Shown here in pieces: positions 1-5,510 of a stretch of 5,510 nt of DNA (position 1 is its first letter; every line of letters starts with the position of its first letter). Under the pieces are notes generated by a model. It was not told where the DNA came from and made no database searches. It saw only the letters and a list, made by a program, of their open reading frames with translations. The position numbers and the translations under genes were made by a program. Source of the DNA: an uncultured Polymorphobacter sp. (GTDB lineage: Bacteria > Pseudomonadota > Alphaproteobacteria > Sphingomonadales > Sphingomonadaceae); NCBI GenBank assembly GCA_937894055.1, contig CALDHQ010000010.1:1-5510 (forward strand). The letters are read 5' to 3'.

Positions 1-191
1 TCTTTAGTGCCCAGAGCGTTTAGAATGTAGTTGCCGTTAAAATCGCTGTTATACCATTTGCGGTCGCTGCCTTGCAGGCGCGAATCGTATAGCGATGCGC
101 TGAACATAAAGAACCAGTTATGGGTAAAGAATTTTTCGAGGGTGAGCTCCACTCCCATGTTTCTGCCCAAGCCGGCATTGGTTAGTTTACC

Positions 192-197
<6 letters not shown>
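1..197 (-). CDS. TonB-dependent receptor, C-terminal beta-barrel fragment (partial at both ends)
   Basis: Read on the minus strand in the register 195-197, 192-194 ... 3-5, the segment is open throughout. It gives a peptide with the motifs [41 protein letters not shown] and [13 protein letters not shown]. From memory, the pattern [16 protein letters not shown], then alternating aromatic strand residues, then GSD and FNGNY-x-NAL, is typical of the late barrel strands of Bacteroidota TonB-dependent receptors with an N-terminal carboxypeptidase-regulatory-like domain. These are outer-membrane importers energised by TonB-ExbBD. About 65 residues of a protein usually near 750-950 are present. Plug, signal peptide, TonB box and C-terminal strand all lie outside. 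The gene would continue to the left; to the right it is cut by the junction with gltB. GC is about 47%, against 60% or more in the rest of the window, so it probably comes from a different genome. The substrate cannot be told. Confidence 0.8.
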
Positions 198-2921
<2,724 letters not shown>

Positions 2922-2944
2922 CCTGTAGTTCAGAGAGACAGATC

Positions 2945-4393
2945 ATGGGCAAGCCCACCGGATTCCTCGAAATCGACCGCCGCGACCGCGTCTATGCCAA
3001 GCCGCAGGAGCGCCTGAAAACCTGGAACGAATTCGTCGTGCCGCAGGACGCCGCCGCGATCACCGCGCAGGCGTCGCGCTGCATGGATTGCGGGATTCCG
3101 TTCTGCCACACCGGCTGCCCGGTCAATAATCTGATCCCCGACTGGAACGATCTCGTCTATCGCGATGATTGGCGGCGCGCGCTCGAAACGCTGCATTCGA
3201 CCAACAATTTCCCCGAATTCACCGGCCGCATCTGCCCGGCGCCGTGCGAAGCCGCGTGCACGCTCAACATCCAGGACACGCCGGTCACCATCAAGACCAT
3301 CGAGTGCGAAATCATCGACCGCGGCTGGGCCGAAGGCTGGATCAAGCCGCAGCTGTCGGCGCGCGGCACCGGCAAGCGCATCGCCATCGTCGGCTCGGGC
3401 CCCGCCGGCCTTGCCTGCGCGCAGGAACTGGCGCGCATGGGCCACAACCCGACGGTGTTCGAAAAGAACGACCGCATCGGCGGGCTGATGCGCTACGGCA
3501 TCCCCGACTTCAAAATGGAAAAGCATCTGATCGACCGCCGCGTCGCGCAGATGGAAGGCGAAGGCGTCATCTTCCGCACCAATGTCGAAATCGGCGTCAC
3601 CATCTCCGTGCAGCGCCTGCTCGATGACTATGATTTGCTCGTGCTCGCCGGCGGTGCCGAGCGGCCGCGCGACCTCGAAGTGCCGGGCCGCGACACTGCG
3701 GGCGTGCATTTCGCGATGGAATTCCTGATGCAGCAGAATCGCCGCAACGCCGGCGACGACGAAGCGACAGCGGCCCCCACCGGCACGCTGTCGGCGAAGG
3801 GCAAGCATGTCGTCGTCATCGGCGGCGGCGACACTGGCTCGGACTGCATCGGCACGTCGAACCGCCACGGTGCCGCCAGCGTCACCCAGCTCGAAGTCAT
3901 GCCGGCGCCGCCGGTGCGCGAGAACAAGGCGATGACCTGGCCCGACTGGCCGCTCAAGATGCGCACCTCCTCGTCGCAGGAAGAAGGCTGCGAGCGCGAC
4001 TTCGCGGTGCTGACCAAGTCGGTCATCAGCGAAGCCGGCAAGGTCACCGCGATCGAATGCGTGCGTGCCGATTGGCGCCCCGGCCCGAACGGCCAGATGA
4101 CGATGCAGGAAGTCCCGGGCTCGAGCTTCCAGATAAAGGCCGATCTGGTGCTGCTGGCGATGGGCTTCCTCGGCCCGCGCACCGAAGGTTTGCTGGCGCA
4201 GGCCGGCGTCGAAATGTCGCCGCGCGGCGCGGTTGCGGCGGAATTTGCCGCGCACAAGACCAGCGCCGACCGCATCTTCAGCTGCGGCGACATGCGCCGC
4301 GGCCAGTCGCTGGTGGTCTGGGCCATCCGCGAAGGCCGCGAGTGCGCGCAGGCGGTCGATGCCTATCTCGCAACGCATGCGACGGTGCGCTGA
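2945..4393 (+). CDS. gltD: Glutamate synthase (NADPH) small subunit
   Basis: This is the beta subunit of GOGAT (482 residues, normal for the family). It oxidises NADPH at FAD and passes electrons through Fe-S clusters to the FMN of GltB in the cytoplasm. Residues 1-30 ([12 protein letters not shown]...) are the conserved N-terminus, which fixes the start at ATG 2945. An in-frame ATG at 2819 would add 42 residues inside the end of gltB and is rejected. Fe-S ligands: Cys46-x2-Cys49-x4-Cys54-x3-Cys58, and Cys97-x3-Cys101-x3-Cys105. GSGPAG at 150-155 is the FAD Rossmann loop, followed by [25 protein letters not shown] at 293-300 is the NADPH site, and [10 protein letters not shown] at about 446-455 is the C-terminal FAD motif. 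A purine stretch AGAGAGA (2932-2938), 6 nt before the ATG, can serve as a weak ribosome binding site. The 23-bp gap after gltB implies co-transcription and probably coupled translation. No defect is seen. Confidence 0.97.
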   Translation: MGKPTGFLEIDRRDRVYAKPQERLKTWNEFVVPQDAAAITAQASRCMDCGIPFCHTGCPVNNLIPDWNDLVYRDDWRRALETLHSTNNFPEFTGRICPAPCEAACTLNIQDTPVTIKTIECEIIDRGWAEGWIKPQLSARGTGKRIAIVGSGPAGLACAQELARMGHNPTVFEKNDRIGGLMRYGIPDFKMEKHLIDRRVAQMEGEGVIFRTNVEIGVTISVQRLLDDYDLLVLAGGAERPRDLEVPGRDTAGVHFAMEFLMQQNRRNAGDDEATAAPTGTLSAKGKHVVVIGGGDTGSDCIGTSNRHGAASVTQLEVMPAPPVRENKAMTWPDWPLKMRTSSSQEEGCERDFAVLTKSVISEAGKVTAIECVRADWRPGPNGQMTMQEVPGSSFQIKADLVLLAMGFLGPRTEGLLAQAGVEMSPRGAVAAEFAAHKTSADRIFSCGDMRRGQSLVVWAIREGRECAQAVDAYLATHATVR

Positions 4394-4426
4394 CGCGGAC
4401 GAATTCAGGGCACCGGCCAAGCGGCC

Positions 4427-4456
4427 TTGTCGAATGGCTGCGGGTGTCGTTAGGGT
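4427..4456 (+). promoter_or_regulatory. Weak sigma70-type promoter candidate before the transglutaminase gene
   Basis: TTGTCG (4427-4432) and TAGGGT (4451-4456) are separated by 18 bp and match 4/6 and 3/6 of the -35 and -10 consensus. Similar TTG-and-TAGGGT pairs occur upstream of alphaproteobacterial genes. Transcription would begin near 4463, leaving a leader of about 33 nt to CTG 4496, or almost none to ATG 4469. The -10 lies in the loop of the inverted repeat at 4440-4465. In DNA of this GC content such a match can arise by chance. Confidence 0.25.
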
Positions 4457-4465
4457 AGCACCCGC
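4440..4465. repeat. 7-bp perfect inverted repeat in the gltD-transglutaminase gap
   Basis: GCGGGTG (4440-4446) and CACCCGC (4459-4465) are perfect inverse complements around a 12-nt loop, and a T-G wobble could add an eighth pair. No T-run follows, so this is not a textbook intrinsic terminator. It could be a U-tail-less stem ending or protecting the gltBD mRNA, a leader structure, or an operator overlapping the candidate -10. The same 75-bp gap also holds a short CAAG-CGGC-CTTG hairpin at about 4419-4430, too weak to call. Confidence 0.45.
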
Positions 4466-4468
4466 GCC

Positions 4469-5510
4469 ATGCTGCGCTGCAACCAGGAGGCCACCCTGTC
4501 GGTCATTGCCGCACTGCACCATGTGACCCGCTACCGCTACGACCGGCTGGTCGAACTGGGGCCGCAAGTCGTGCGCCTGCGACCGGCGCAGCATTGCCGC
4601 ACGCGCATCCCGAGCTATTCGCTCAAGGTCACGCCGAGCAACCACTTCATCAACTGGCAGCAGGACCCGCACGGCAACTGGCTGGCGCGGCTGGTGTTCC
4701 CCGAACGCACCCGCGAATTCAGCATCACCGTCGACCTCACCGCCGAGATGGTGGTGGTCAATCCGTTCGATTTCTTCATCGAACCCTATGCCGAAACGCT
4801 GCCGTTCGCCTACACGCCCGACCTTGTCGCCGATCTCGCCGCCTATCTACCCGTCGATGATGACGGACCGCTGCTGCGCGCCGCTGTCGCCGAACTGGCG
4901 CCCGAAGGCGAGCGCACCGTCGATTTCCTCGTCGGCCTCAACGCCCGGCTGCAGCAGCGGATCCGCTATCTGGTGCGGATGGAATCGGGGGTGCAGACGC
5001 CCGATGAAACGCTGTCGCTCGGGTCAGGCTCGTGCCGCGACTCAGCGTGGCTGTTCGTCCAGATGCTGCGCCACCTCGGCTTCGCGGCGCGCTTCGTGTC
5101 GGGCTATCTCATCCAGCTCAAGGCCGATATCGACCCCGTCGAAGGCCCGCTCGGCACGCAGACCGACTTCACCGACCTGCACGCCTGGGCCGAAGCCTAT
5201 ATCCCCGGCGCCGGCTGGATCGGCTTCGATGTCACCTCGGGGCTGCTGACCGGCGAGGGCCATCTGCCGCTCGCCGCGTCGCCGCATTACCGTTCCTCGG
5301 CGCCGATTACCGGTGCCGCGAGCGTCGCCAAGACCGATTTCGAATTCGAAATGGAGGTCGTCCGCGTCGTCGAGCCGATCCGCATCACCCGGCCGTTCGA
5401 TGATGAACGCTGGGCGGCGCTCGACGCGCTCGGCGAGCAGGTCGAGGCTGACTTGCAAGCCAATGATGTGCGGCTGACGATGGGCGGCGAGCCGACCTTC
5501 GTGTCGATCG
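4469..5510 (+). CDS. Transglutaminase-like protein fused to DUF2126 (putative amidoligase), 3' end beyond window
   Basis: The frame is open from the TAG at 4451-4453 to the window edge, giving 347 residues from ATG 4469. Residues about 14-95 resemble the bacterial transglutaminase N-terminal region ([39 protein letters not shown]). Residues about 160-260 are the papain-like transglutaminase core, with Cys189 in [10 protein letters not shown], His238 in DLHAWAEAY and Asp254 in GFDVTSG forming the expected Cys-His-Asp triad. From about 310 a second domain starts ([11 protein letters not shown], then [13 protein letters not shown]), as in DUF2126. Such fusions usually run to about 1,100 residues, so about two-thirds is missing here because the window ends, not because the gene is broken. 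I see no signal peptide. The enzyme is probably cytoplasmic and may cleave or transfer amide bonds while the DUF2126 part ligates them; the substrate is unknown. The true start may be CTG 4496, 27 bp downstream. It is probably transcribed separately from gltBD. Confidence 0.88.
   Translation, partial: MLRCNQEATLSVIAALHHVTRYRYDRLVELGPQVVRLRPAQHCRTRIPSYSLKVTPSNHFINWQQDPHGNWLARLVFPERTREFSITVDLTAEMVVVNPFDFFIEPYAETLPFAYTPDLVADLAAYLPVDDDGPLLRAAVAELAPEGERTVDFLVGLNARLQQRIRYLVRMESGVQTPDETLSLGSGSCRDSAWLFVQMLRHLGFAARFVSGYLIQLKADIDPVEGPLGTQTDFTDLHAWAEAYIPGAGWIGFDVTSGLLTGEGHLPLAASPHYRSSAPITGAASVAKTDFEFEMEVVRVVEPIRITRPFDDERWAALDALGEQVEADLQANDVRLTMGGEPTFVSI
4485..4490 (+). promoter_or_regulatory. Perfect Shine-Dalgarno AGGAGG inside the annotated transglutaminase start region
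   Basis: AGGAGG lies 14-19 nt downstream of ATG 4469 and 5 nt upstream of the in-frame CTG at 4496-4498. The conserved part of the protein begins just after that CTG ([12 protein letters not shown]). By contrast, ATG 4469 has only AGGG at 4452-4455, 13 nt upstream, and sits right after the inverted repeat. The spacing and the conservation boundary both suggest that ribosomes start at CTG 4496. Confidence 0.5.

Noticed and set aside
31..55. Promoter-like TTGCCG ... TATACC
   Set aside because: Spacing is only 13 bp and the region is coding for the receptor fragment on the other strand.
2930..4672. A 580-codon open frame on the minus strand covering gltD
   Set aside because: It is an antisense mirror of gltD codon bias, with composition dominated by A, R, D and H and no domain pattern.

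Overview
The window is two unrelated pieces of DNA joined near position 190. About 5.3 kb (roughly 192-5510) is GC-rich DNA, about 60-67% GC where I counted it. It carries three co-directional genes on the + strand: the 3' three-fifths of gltB, a complete gltD, and the 5' part of a large transglutaminase/DUF2126 gene that runs off the right edge. The gltB and gltD proteins look alphaproteobacterial, and the promoter-like motif before the third gene fits that. Sphingomonadales is my best guess, made from memory of homologous sequences and not from a search.

Positions 1 to about 190 are different. GC is about 47% by hand count, and codon use is more AT-rich. On the minus strand the segment reads without interruption as the late beta-barrel part of a TonB-dependent receptor of the type common in Bacteroidota. 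The gltB reading frame enters this segment and meets a TAG at 183-185. About 600 N-terminal residues of GltB (the glutaminase domain and part of the central domain) are therefore missing. A chimeric metagenomic contig or a read-through assembly error is the simplest explanation. A real rearrangement is possible but less likely.

Layout: 1-~197 (-) receptor fragment; ~186-200 junction; 192-2921 (+) gltB, 5'-truncated; 23-bp gap; 2945-4393 (+) gltD, intact; 4394-4468 intergenic, with a GC-rich inverted repeat and a weak promoter candidate; 4469-5510 (+) transglutaminase-like/DUF2126 protein, 3'-truncated by the window.

GltB and GltD form NADPH-dependent glutamate synthase (GOGAT), which with glutamine synthetase assimilates ammonia. 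The key residues visible are all present: the 3Fe-4S cysteines and FMN-domain motifs of GltB, and the Fe-S cysteines and both dinucleotide-binding motifs of GltD. The third gene is probably a separate transcription unit. It encodes a Cys-His-Asp transglutaminase-fold enzyme fused to a predicted amidoligase, a family proposed from comparative genomics to belong to poorly characterised peptide-modification systems. I saw no tRNA, rRNA, CRISPR array, insertion sequence or attachment site. Apart from the junction and the third gene, this is ordinary housekeeping DNA.
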